8,649 nucleotides of DNA from assembly GCA_031404155.1 (NCBI GenBank), contig JANNGZ010000033.1, positions 1 through 8,649 on the forward strand, given 5' to 3'. A program made the position numbers and the translations under genes. The notes under the pieces were generated by a model. It ran no database searches. It was given only the letters and a program-made list of their open reading frames with translations, and was not told where the DNA came from. Of the stretch, positions 1 to 5,291 are shown piece by piece (the first letter of the stretch is position 1; each line of letters begins with the position of its first letter). This DNA is from JANNGZ01 sp031404155. GTDB lineage: Bacteria; Pseudomonadota; Gammaproteobacteria; Burkholderiales; Burkholderiaceae_C.

Positions 1-477
1 GGCCTGATCGGCTTCCAGACCGACTTCTTGAACCTCACCCGCGGCACCGGCCTGGCCAGCCACATCTTCGACGGCTACGAGGCTTTCAGGGGCGAGATCG
101 AAGGGCGCAAGAACGGCGTGCTGATCAGCCAGGACGACGGCGAGGCGGTGACGTACTCGCTGGGCAAGCTCGACGACCGTGGCCGCATGTTCGTCAAGGC
201 CGGCGACCCGCTGTACGAAGGCATGATCATCGGCATCCACAGCCGCGACAACGACCTGGTGGTCAACGCGGTGCGTGGCAAGCAGCTCACCAACTTCCGC
301 GTCAGCGGCAAGGAGGACGCGATCAAGATCACGCCGCCGATCCAGCTCACGCTGGAGTACGCGGTGGAGTTCATCGCCGACGACGAGCTGGTGGAGATCA
401 CGCCGAAGTCGATCCGGATTCGCAAGCGCTGGCTCAAGGAACATGACCGAAAGCGCGCTAGCCGGGAGGCGGCGTAG
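1..477 (+). CDS. typA: Translational GTPase TypA/BipA, C-terminal part (5' truncated by window)
   Basis: The reading frame is open from base 1 and ends at TAG 475-477, giving the last 158 residues of a protein that is normally about 600 residues. TypA/BipA is a ribosome-associated GTPase related to EF-G and LepA that helps 50S assembly and adaptation to stress and low temperature. What is visible is the end of the EF-G domain V-like region plus the BipA-specific C-terminal domain. Diagnostic stretches are GLIGFQTDFLN and TRGTG at the start, then YEGMIIGIHSRDNDLVVN, GKQLTNFR, DDELVEITP and SIRIRKRWL, which match the E. coli BipA C-terminus closely as I remember it. The GTPase domain lies upstream of the window. 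The protein ends in a basic tail (HDRKRASREAA), as is usual. It is followed by about 210 bases containing a strong hairpin and then a transporter gene, so it is probably the last gene of its transcript. Confidence 0.96.
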   Translation, partial: GLIGFQTDFLNLTRGTGLASHIFDGYEAFRGEIEGRKNGVLISQDDGEAVTYSLGKLDDRGRMFVKAGDPLYEGMIIGIHSRDNDLVVNAVRGKQLTNFRVSGKEDAIKITPPIQLTLEYAVEFIADDELVEITPKSIRIRKRWLKEHDRKRASREAA

Positions 478-578
478 CTCGGCACTTGGGAATCCGGCTC
501 GCCTTCGGCGTGCGCCGACACGTGAGCACCCCCCGCCTTGCAGGCCGCGCCCTCGCAGAACTCGGACTCCTCGAGCCG

Positions 579-603
579 TCCAACAGCCCACAGGGCTGTT
601 GGA
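579..603 (+). terminator. Perfect 11-bp hairpin downstream of typA (terminator-like or REP-like)
   Basis: Bases 579-589 (TCCAACAGCCC) and 593-603 (GGGCTGTTGGA) are perfect inverted repeats separated by the 3-base loop ACA. A second short pairing, 573-578 (GAGCCG) with 608-613 (CGGCTC), can extend the stem across a bulge. It lies about 100 bases after the typA stop and 84 bases before the next start. There is no U-tract after the 3' arm, so a classical intrinsic terminator is not fully met. An RNA-stabilising or Rho-assisted 3' end, or a dispersed palindromic element, are alternatives. Confidence 0.5.
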
Positions 604-675
604 GCCGCGGCTCTCGGCCCGCGTCAAGCGGCGGGTTCCAGTTTGAAATCCGCCCGGATCGCTTCGCGGTCCTCT

Positions 676-680
676 GAAGG
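676..680 (+). promoter_or_regulatory. Ribosome binding site GAAGG for the EamA transporter
   Basis: GAAGG ends 6 bases before GTG 687. It is the main reason to accept the GTG start, because the first in-frame ATG lies 9 codons inside the first membrane helix. Confidence 0.6.
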
Positions 681-686
681 CCGGTT

Positions 687-1601
687 GTGAGTCATCGACG
701 CGCGGTTCTGTTGATGATCGCGGTGACGCTGATGTGGAGCATCGCGGGCGTGGTGTCGCGCTACCTGGAAGCGGCGCGCAGCTTCGAGGTCACTTTCTGG
801 CGCAGCCTGTTCAACGCGCTCGCGCTGATCGTTTTGTTGTCCTGGTTGCGCGGCGGGGCTGCGCTGGTGAGGTCCGTGCGCGCCGGCGGTCGCGCGCTGT
901 GGCTGTCGGCGGCCTGCTGGTGCGTGATGTTCACCGCGTTCATGGTCGCGATCACGCTGACCACGGTGGCCAATGTGTTGGTGACCATGGCCATCGCCCC
1001 CTTGCTCACCGCGCTGGCGGCGCGCGTGGCCCTGAAGCACCGGCTCGCGGCACGGACCTGGGCCGCGATCGTGGTGGCCGGCGTCGGCATCGGCTGGATG
1101 TACGCCCGTGAAGTCAGCGGCGCGGGCGCAAGCCATGTGCTCGGCACGGCCCTCGCGCTGGCGGTGCCGGTTGCGGCGGCGGTGAACTGGACGCTGATCC
1201 AGCACATGTCCCGGCTCCAGGCCGGCCCGCACGCCAAGGACGGCGGCCAAAGCGGCGGCGACCTGCTGCCCGCGGTGCTGCTCGGCGCGCTGCTTTCCGC
1301 CGCGGTCACGCTGCCGCTGTCCCTGCCCTTTGCCGCCTCGGCGCACGACCTCGCGCTGCTTGGCCTGCTCGGCGTGGTGCAGCTGGCCATTCCCTGCCTG
1401 ATCGCGGTGACGGTGGCGCGGGTGCTCAGCGCGCCGGAGGTGGCGCTGCTGGGGCTGCTGGAAGTGATCTTCGGCGTGGCCTGGGCCTGGCTCGGTGCCG
1501 GCGAGGCGCCCTCGGCCTCGGTGCTCGGCGGCGGCGCACTGGTGCTCGCCGCACTGGCCGGCAACGAAGCGCTGGCGATGCGCTCGCGCGCGTCGCGCTA
1601 G
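687..1601 (+). CDS. EamA/DMT-superfamily transporter, 10 TM
   Basis: This is a 304-residue inner-membrane protein starting at GTG 687, with GAAGG six bases upstream. Its length and two-fold repeated five-helix layout fit the EamA branch of the drug/metabolite transporter superfamily, whose members export or import metabolites and amino acids. Hydrophobic segments lie at roughly residues 6-24, 36-54, 72-90, 94-115, 123-140, 150-170, 193-214, 221-243, 249-270 and 276-294. The first EamA half carries FWRSLFNAL (about 37-45), a usual spot for an aromatic-Arg motif after helix 1. The second half ends with the typical LLEVIFGVAWAWLGAGE pattern (257-273) and a Gly-rich last helix. A hydrophilic loop (about 178-191, Gly/Asp/Ser-rich) separates the halves. 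The substrate cannot be read from sequence and no neighbour hints at one. It is followed by an 8-bp hairpin, so it is probably monocistronic. Confidence 0.9.
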   Translation: MSHRRAVLLMIAVTLMWSIAGVVSRYLEAARSFEVTFWRSLFNALALIVLLSWLRGGAALVRSVRAGGRALWLSAACWCVMFTAFMVAITLTTVANVLVTMAIAPLLTALAARVALKHRLAARTWAAIVVAGVGIGWMYAREVSGAGASHVLGTALALAVPVAAAVNWTLIQHMSRLQAGPHAKDGGQSGGDLLPAVLLGALLSAAVTLPLSLPFAASAHDLALLGLLGVVQLAIPCLIAVTVARVLSAPEVALLGLLEVIFGVAWAWLGAGEAPSASVLGGGALVLAALAGNEALAMRSRASR

Positions 1602-1608
1602 GGTCGCG

Positions 1609-1633
1609 GCACGCCGCGCCTTGGCCGGCGTGC
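1609..1633 (+). terminator. 8-bp GC hairpin just after the EamA transporter stop
   Basis: Bases 1609-1616 (GCACGCCG) pair perfectly with 1626-1633 (CGGCGTGC) around a 9-base loop. The stem begins 8 bases after the stop codon. No T-run follows, so it is a hairpin-only terminator candidate. Confidence 0.35.
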
Positions 1634-1679
1634 GCCACGCACGCGCTGCGGCGTCCGGCGTCAATCTCGCGGCAGGCCA

Positions 1680-1710
1680 GTGCGGGCTGCGCGCAAGCCC
1701 GCGCAGCCCG
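1680..1710 (+). promoter_or_regulatory. Strong hairpin with a competing alternative fold upstream of fhs
   Basis: Bases 1683-1693 (CGGGCTGCGCG) and 1700-1710 (CGCGCAGCCCG) form a perfect 11-bp stem with a 6-base loop. The same region can instead pair 1682-1688 (GCGGGCT) with 1696-1702 (AGCCCGC), extendable by a G-U and a G-C pair at 1681/1703 and 1680/1704. The two folds exclude each other. The structure lies 69 bases upstream of the fhs ATG and just before a weak -10-like CATACT at 1727-1732. It may therefore belong to the end of the upstream transcript or to promoter-proximal DNA rather than to the fhs leader RNA. No riboswitch class was recognised. Confidence 0.4.
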
Positions 1711-1726
1711 GCGCGGTTCCCCCGGG

Positions 1727-1732
1727 CATACT
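1727..1732 (+). promoter_or_regulatory. Possible -10 element of fhs
   Basis: CATACT matches the sigma70 -10 consensus TATAAT at 4 of 6 positions. It is followed by GCCGCGCGAC, a discriminator similar to those after the two TACGAT elements further right in the window. A start near 1739 would give a leader of about 40 bases. No convincing -35 lies 16-18 bases upstream, so this is weak. Confidence 0.25.
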
Positions 1733-1778
1733 GCCGCGCGACTTTCACGCCCGCTACCCGACGCACCCACCCCATCCC

Positions 1779-3464
1779 ATGCCCTCCGACATTCAGATCG
1801 CCCAGGCCGCCACGCTGCGCCCGCTGCTGCCGCTGGCCTACGACAAGCTCGGCCTGGCGCCGGAACACCTTTCGCCCTATGGCCACTACAAGGCCAAGCT
1901 GAGCCTTGACGCGATCGACCACCTGCGCGGCCGGCGCGACGGCCACCTGGTGTTGGTCACCGCCATCTCGCCCACGCCGCCGGGTGAGGGCAAGACCACC
2001 ACCACGGTGGGCCTGGGCGACGCGCTCAACCTGATCGGCAAACGCAGCATCGTGTGCCTGCGCGAGCCGTCGCTCGGGCCGTGTTTCGGGATGAAGGGAG
2101 GTGCCGCCGGCGGCGGCCGCGCGCAGGTGGTGCCGATGGAGGACATCAACCTGCACTTCACCGGCGACTTCCATGCCGTCGGCCTGGCCAACAACCTGCT
2201 CGCCGCGTTGATCGACAACCACATCCACCACGGCAATCCGCTCGGCCTGGACCCGCGGCGCGTCACCTGGCGGCGCGTGCTGGACATGAACGACCGCGCG
2301 CTGCGCGACATCGTGGTCGGCCTGGGCGGCACCGCCAACGGCCACCCGCGCGAAGACGGCTTCGACATCGTGGTCGCCTCCGAGGTGATGGCCATCCTCT
2401 GCCTGGCCACCTCGCTGGCCGACTTGAAGCGCCGCCTGGGCAATATCGTGGTGGGCACACGCGCCGACAGCACGCCGGTGACGGCACGCGAGCTCAAGGC
2501 CGACGGCGCTATGGCCGCCTTGCTCAAGGACGCGCTGCAGCCCAACCTGGTGCAAACGCTCGAAGGCAACCTCGCGTTCATCCACGGCGGGCCGTTCGCC
2601 AACATCGCGCATGGCTGCAACTCGGCGCTGGCCACCCATGCCGCGCTCAAGCTCGCCGACTACGTGGTCACCGAAGCCGGCTTCGGCGCCGACCTCGGCG
2701 CTGAAAAGTTCATCGACATCAAATGCCGCAAGGCCGGCCTGCGCCCCGCCGCGGCGGTGCTCGTGGCCACGGTGCGCGCCTTGCAGTACCACGGCGGCGG
2801 CGACGCCAAGGCGGCACCGGCCAGCGCGGAGGAGGGTGTAGCGATGCTGGCCCGCGGCCTGCGCAACCTGGACCGCCATGTCGACAACCTGCGCCGGCTG
2901 CACGGACTGCCTTGCGTGGTCGCGATCAACCGCTTCAGCGCCGACAGCGAAGACCAGATCGCGCTGATCCAGGCACATTGCGACTCGCTCGGCGTGCGCT
3001 GCGTGCTGGCCAGCCACTGGGCCGACGGCGGCGCGGGCGCGGCGGAACTCGCGCGTGCGGTGGTCCAGGCCTGCGAGTCCAAGCCGGCGCAGTTGCAGCT
3101 GCTGTACAACGACGCGCTGCCGCTGTTCGAGAAGATCGGCGTGGTGGCGCGCAGTGTCTACCGCGCCGGCGAAATCAGCGCCGACTCCAAGGTGCTGGCG
3201 CGGTTGGCCGACTGGGAGCAGCGCGGCTTCGGCCACTTCCCGGTCTGCATCGCCAAGACCCAGTATTCGTTCTCCACCGACCCGAAGCTGCGCAACGCGC
3301 CCGAGGGCCATGTGCTCAATGTGCGCGAGGTACGCCTGGCCGCGGGTGCCGAGTTCGTGGTGGCGATATGCGGCGACATCATGACCATGCCCGGCCTGCC
3401 CAAGCTGCCCTCGGCCGAGCAGATCGACGTCGACGACCGCGGGCGTATCAGCGGCTTGTTCTGA
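1779..3464 (+). CDS. fhs: Formate--tetrahydrofolate ligase
   Basis: This 561-residue cytosolic enzyme catalyses ATP + formate + tetrahydrofolate to 10-formyl-THF, feeding purine, fMet-tRNA and C1 metabolism. The length matches the usual 555-560 of monofunctional bacterial Fhs. Visible motifs are the P-loop TPPGEGKT (66-73), REPSLGPCFG (95-104), the family signature KGGAAGGG (106-113) running into AQVVPMEDINLHFTGDFHA, DNHIHHGN, and VATVRALQYHGG near residue 330, which fits the second family signature. The C-terminus has GDIMTMPGLPKLPSAEQID, typical of the family. I chose ATG 1779 because homology begins there. The in-frame GTG at 1680 would add 33 residues of Arg/Pro-rich non-family sequence. 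No clear Shine-Dalgarno precedes 1779. Residue 114 is Arg where well-studied family members have Tyr (GGGYAQ). No folD, purU or glycine-cleavage gene is adjacent, so it appears to stand alone. Confidence 0.96.
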   Translation: MPSDIQIAQAATLRPLLPLAYDKLGLAPEHLSPYGHYKAKLSLDAIDHLRGRRDGHLVLVTAISPTPPGEGKTTTTVGLGDALNLIGKRSIVCLREPSLGPCFGMKGGAAGGGRAQVVPMEDINLHFTGDFHAVGLANNLLAALIDNHIHHGNPLGLDPRRVTWRRVLDMNDRALRDIVVGLGGTANGHPREDGFDIVVASEVMAILCLATSLADLKRRLGNIVVGTRADSTPVTARELKADGAMAALLKDALQPNLVQTLEGNLAFIHGGPFANIAHGCNSALATHAALKLADYVVTEAGFGADLGAEKFIDIKCRKAGLRPAAAVLVATVRALQYHGGGDAKAAPASAEEGVAMLARGLRNLDRHVDNLRRLHGLPCVVAINRFSADSEDQIALIQAHCDSLGVRCVLASHWADGGAGAAELARAVVQACESKPAQLQLLYNDALPLFEKIGVVARSVYRAGEISADSKVLARLADWEQRGFGHFPVCIAKTQYSFSTDPKLRNAPEGHVLNVREVRLAAGAEFVVAICGDIMTMPGLPKLPSAEQIDVDDRGRISGLF

Positions 3465-3640
3465 GAGCTCGAGCGGGCGGGCGCGCGCGGCGCAGCGACC
3501 CCGGGGCGCCAGGGTGTTTCCGCGCCGGGCGCTTTGCATTGCGTCCATTGCACGCGGGGCCAGCGCGGCGCATCATTTCCGACGGCTGGAAGGTGATGAG
3601 CATCTTGCCGACTCCGGCGCCGGCGCAATGACGACCTTAC

Positions 3641-3646
3641 AAGGAG
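3641..3646 (+). promoter_or_regulatory. Ribosome binding site AAGGAG of the NTF2-like lipoprotein
   Basis: AAGGAG stands 5 bases before ATG 3652. It fixes this start over the upstream in-frame ATG at 3514, and places the hydrophobic signal segment at the very N-terminus. Confidence 0.8.
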
Positions 3647-3651
3647 TCACG

Positions 3652-4134
3652 ATGAACCACGTATCGCTCGCCCTCCTGCCGGTCCTGCTCACGGCCTGTC
3701 AAACCCTTCCCGGGGCTGGCGCTGCCGAGCCCGAGGCCGGCCAAGCGGCGCAAGCCTGGGCCGCGGCCTTCAACGCTTGTGACGGCGCCAAGGCGGCTGC
3801 GTTGTACGACGTCGACGCGGTGCTCTGGGGCACCGTCTCGCCAGCGCTTATCGCATCGCCCGCGGGTGTGCGGCAGTACTTCGAGCGCGTCTGCTCGGCC
3901 AACCCGCAACCCAAGGTGGCCTGGGGCGAGCAGCGGCTGCGTGTCTACGCCGACACGGCGATCAATTCGGGGACCTACACCTTCACGATTTTTCCGGCCG
4001 GCCAGGCTCGCCAGGTGCCTGCGCGCTACAGCTTCACCTACCGCAAGAGAGAAGGGCGGTGGCTGATCGTCGACCACCACTCGTCGGCGCTGCCGGCGGC
4101 GCCAGCCTCGGCTGCGGCACCCGCTCGCCAGTGA
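3652..4134 (+). CDS. NTF2-like (SgcJ/EcaC, DUF4440-type) predicted lipoprotein
   Basis: This is a 160-residue protein with a near-consensus Shine-Dalgarno (AAGGAG, 5-base spacing). Residues 4-16 are hydrophobic and end in the lipobox LTAC, predicting lipidation at Cys16. Gln at +2 favours outer-membrane sorting. The N-region lacks Lys/Arg (only His3), a mild weakness for a signal peptide. Residues about 30-148 look like a cone-shaped NTF2-fold domain of the SgcJ/EcaC or CaMKII-association type: AWAAAFNACDGAKAAALYDVDAV at the start, a middle LRVYADTAINSGTYTF, and the typical end YSFTYRKREGRWLIVDHHSS. In this fold the DHHS segment closes the pocket. Members of the family range from enzymes to binding proteins, so no substrate is assigned. 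The last 12 residues are an Ala/Pro-rich tail. A broken secreted-protein gene follows after 42 bases, so the two could be co-transcribed. Confidence 0.8.
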   Translation: MNHVSLALLPVLLTACQTLPGAGAAEPEAGQAAQAWAAAFNACDGAKAAALYDVDAVLWGTVSPALIASPAGVRQYFERVCSANPQPKVAWGEQRLRVYADTAINSGTYTFTIFPAGQARQVPARYSFTYRKREGRWLIVDHHSSALPAAPASAAAPARQ

Positions 4135-4167
4135 TGTTCTGCCCGTCGTTCAAAGTCAATTCTCTGT

Positions 4168-4172
4168 GGAGG
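4168..4172 (+). promoter_or_regulatory. Ribosome binding site GGAGG of the frameshifted secreted-protein gene
   Basis: GGAGG stands 4 bases before ATG 4177. A site this strong in front of an otherwise broken reading frame is the main evidence that a real gene starts there. Confidence 0.65.
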
Positions 4173-4176
4173 TTCC

Positions 4177-4427
4177 ATGAGACTCACAAGCGTTGTCGCC
4201 GGCAGGGCCTGCGTTCTTGCTCGGAACTGCCACTGCGCAGATGAACGCAGGGCTCTTCCAACTGCCGCTGCGAGACGGGAAGTACGCGATGGTCTATGCC
4301 CCGTCGCGGGCCATAGGCCGATGGCGGCTCTCCGAAGGCAAGCTGCTGATGTTCCATTGGACCTCTGCCCGAGGTGGAGGAGCTTGTCAAGAATGAAGGC
4401 CTGGACGACCTGAAGCAGCCGCGTTGA
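4177..4427 (+). pseudogene. Small secreted protein gene disrupted by two apparent +1 frameshifts
   Basis: No single frame gives a sensible product, but three frames joined do. Frame 1 from ATG 4177 reads MRLTSVVA. From about 4200 the second frame continues AGPAFLLGTATAQ, completing a signal peptide with an A-x-A cleavage site (TATA before Gln 4238). It then reads MNAGLFQLPL, RDGKYAMVYAPS and WRLSEGKLLMFHW. From about 4362 the third frame reads LPEVEELVKNEGLDDLKQPR and stops at TGA 4425-4427. Removing one base near 4200-4202 and one near 4364 gives 249 bases, an 82-residue exported protein of about 61 mature residues. Both changes have the same sense, one extra base each, which fits either assembly/sequencing errors or a decayed gene. 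I do not recognise the family. The location suggests a periplasmic or exported partner of the preceding lipoprotein, but that is inference. Confidence 0.55.
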
Positions 4428-4596
4428 GCCGGGCGGGCAGAGACACGCCGACGTTCGCCGCTATTCTCTTTCGCTGCAAGCCGCCTCGTGGGCTACGAAC
4501 GATGTGCCGACCTTCAAGTTGCCAAGGTGCCGGGTTCTTGCCCATCGGGGCACTTCGCGTCTGCTGTCGGGGCGCGTATCGACGCAGGGCCAATTG

Positions 4597-4603
4597 AAAG
4601 GGG
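4597..4603 (+). promoter_or_regulatory. Shine-Dalgarno-like AAAGGGG ahead of a non-canonical codon
   Basis: AAAGGGG stands 6 bases before ATC 4610, which is in frame with the GNAT gene. The in-frame stop TGA 4595-4597 bounds the frame on the left. The spacing is ideal for a start at 4610, yet that codon is ATC. The first canonical start in frame is GTG 4634. Confidence 0.4.
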
Positions 4604-4633
4604 AACGCCATCAAAACTCGAGATGAACTCCCT

Positions 4634-5113
4634 GTGCGGATTGAAGAATTCCAGTCACACGACACCGATGCGCTGGTGCGGATGTGGCGCGCAAGCTTCG
4701 AGCATGGCGTCGGCATCGTCGACCCTCACCCGCTCGAAGAACAGATTGCGCACTTTCGAAGCAAGGTTTTGCCAACGAATCGCGTGCGGGTTGCGAAGTT
4801 GGCCGAGGCAATGGTCGGCTTGCTCGCCTCCAATCCGGAGTCCGTCTCGCAGCTCCACGTCCGTGTCGAGAACATCGGTCAAGGCATCGGCTCTCGGCTC
4901 CTCCGCCTGGCACAGGCGGAGTCGTGGGGCAGCCTCTGGCTGTTCACGTTTGCCCGGAACACACAGGCCCGCCGCTTCTATGAGCATCACGGCTTCGTTG
5001 CGATCGCGCATGGCTTTGAGCCCATGTGGCAACTCGAGGACGTCAAGTACCGGTGGGTGCGGGGTGGCAGTGCGGCCTTGGCGCACGGTCAGGCTGAGAG
5101 CCCAGCGCAGTGA
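4634..5113 (+). CDS. GNAT family N-acetyltransferase
   Basis: This 159-residue cytosolic protein belongs to the Gcn5-related acetyltransferases, which move an acetyl group from acetyl-CoA to an amine. The acetyl-CoA pyrophosphate-binding loop is VENIGQGIGSRLL (78-90). The motif B region is RNTQARRFYEHHGF (108-121), with the usual N-x-x-A and F-Y-E-x-x-G-F. The N-terminal RIEEFQSHDTDALVRMWRASF (2-22) is the common first strand and helix. The core ends near residue 141 (VKYRW). The remaining 18 residues are an Ala/Gly-rich tail that may be foreign to the family. The substrate cannot be predicted. GTG 4634 is the only canonical start in frame after the stop at 4595; a better-spaced Shine-Dalgarno points to ATC 4610, which would add 8 residues. 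GC is about 52-55% in the lines I counted, well below the flanking large genes, so transfer is plausible. Confidence 0.85.
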   Translation: MRIEEFQSHDTDALVRMWRASFEHGVGIVDPHPLEEQIAHFRSKVLPTNRVRVAKLAEAMVGLLASNPESVSQLHVRVENIGQGIGSRLLRLAQAESWGSLWLFTFARNTQARRFYEHHGFVAIAHGFEPMWQLEDVKYRWVRGGSAALAHGQAESPAQ

Positions 5114-5181
5114 TCGAGGCCTGCCGGGCCGACGCCGCGCTGGGCGGGGTCCGCGTGGTGGCGCGCAAGCCGCTGCCGTGA
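5098..5181 (+). pseudogene. Possible 3' stub of an interrupted gene
   Basis: Overlapping the GNAT end in another frame, this stretch is open from 5098 (after TGA 5095-5097) to TGA 5179-5181. From GTG 5110 all 23 sense codons end in G or C, the pattern of the high-GC genes here rather than of the lower-GC GNAT gene. The product ends GGVRVVARKPLP, which resembles a natural C-terminus, but I could not assign a family. It may be the tail of a native gene cut by insertion of the lower-GC block, or chance in GC-rich DNA. No Shine-Dalgarno supports it as an independent small gene. Confidence 0.25.
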
Positions 5182-5248
5182 CGCGGGTGCCGTGGTGCCG
5201 CGCGGCGCGCTAGGGCATCTCCCGACCGCTGCCCGACGCGGCGCCACC

Positions 5249-5254
5249 TACGAT
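5249..5254 (+). promoter_or_regulatory. Possible -10 element of the wax ester synthase gene
   Basis: TACGAT matches 4 of 6 positions of the sigma70 -10 consensus and is followed by the discriminator GCCGCGACGC. A start near 5261 would leave a leader of about 31 bases containing the GAGG ribosome binding site. No good -35 is visible. Confidence 0.35.
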
Positions 5255-5280
5255 GCCGCGACGCAGCCCGCGCCGCCATC

Positions 5281-5284
5281 GAGG
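5281..5284 (+). promoter_or_regulatory. Ribosome binding site GAGG of the wax ester synthase
   Basis: GAGG stands 7 bases before ATG 5292. It supports 5292 over the in-frame ATG at 5253, which has no Shine-Dalgarno and would overlap the -10-like TACGAT, and over ATG 5298 two codons downstream. Confidence 0.6.
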
Positions 5285-5291
5285 TTCCGCC

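Noticed and set aside
625..660. T-arm-like GGTTCCAGTTTGAAATCC, suggesting a tRNA remnant
   Set aside because: The loop is too long for a T-loop, and no acceptor, D or anticodon arm can be drawn around it.
1680..1778. A 33-residue N-terminal extension of Fhs from GTG 1680
   Set aside because: It has no ribosome binding site, an Arg/Pro-rich non-family composition, and it begins inside the hairpin.
1680..1778. Tetrahydrofolate riboswitch in front of fhs
   Set aside because: Known THF riboswitches control folate genes in Firmicutes, and none of their conserved core could be recognised here.
624..3548. A 974-codon open frame on the minus strand across the transporter and fhs
   Set aside because: It is antisense to two clearly identified genes. 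Its product is His/Arg/Gln/Ala-rich without domains, as expected from the complement of GC3-rich codons.
3596..3631. An 11-residue open frame (MSILPTPAPAQ) just upstream of the lipoprotein gene, possible leader peptide
   Set aside because: The GGAAGG before it is only two bases from the ATG, and the peptide has no run of regulatory codons and no attenuator hairpin follows.
4520..4556. Nested short inverted repeats (GTGCC/GGCAC and GGG/CCC) in the gap before the GNAT gene
   Set aside because: The stems are short and interrupted, with no T-run and no recognisable RNA family.
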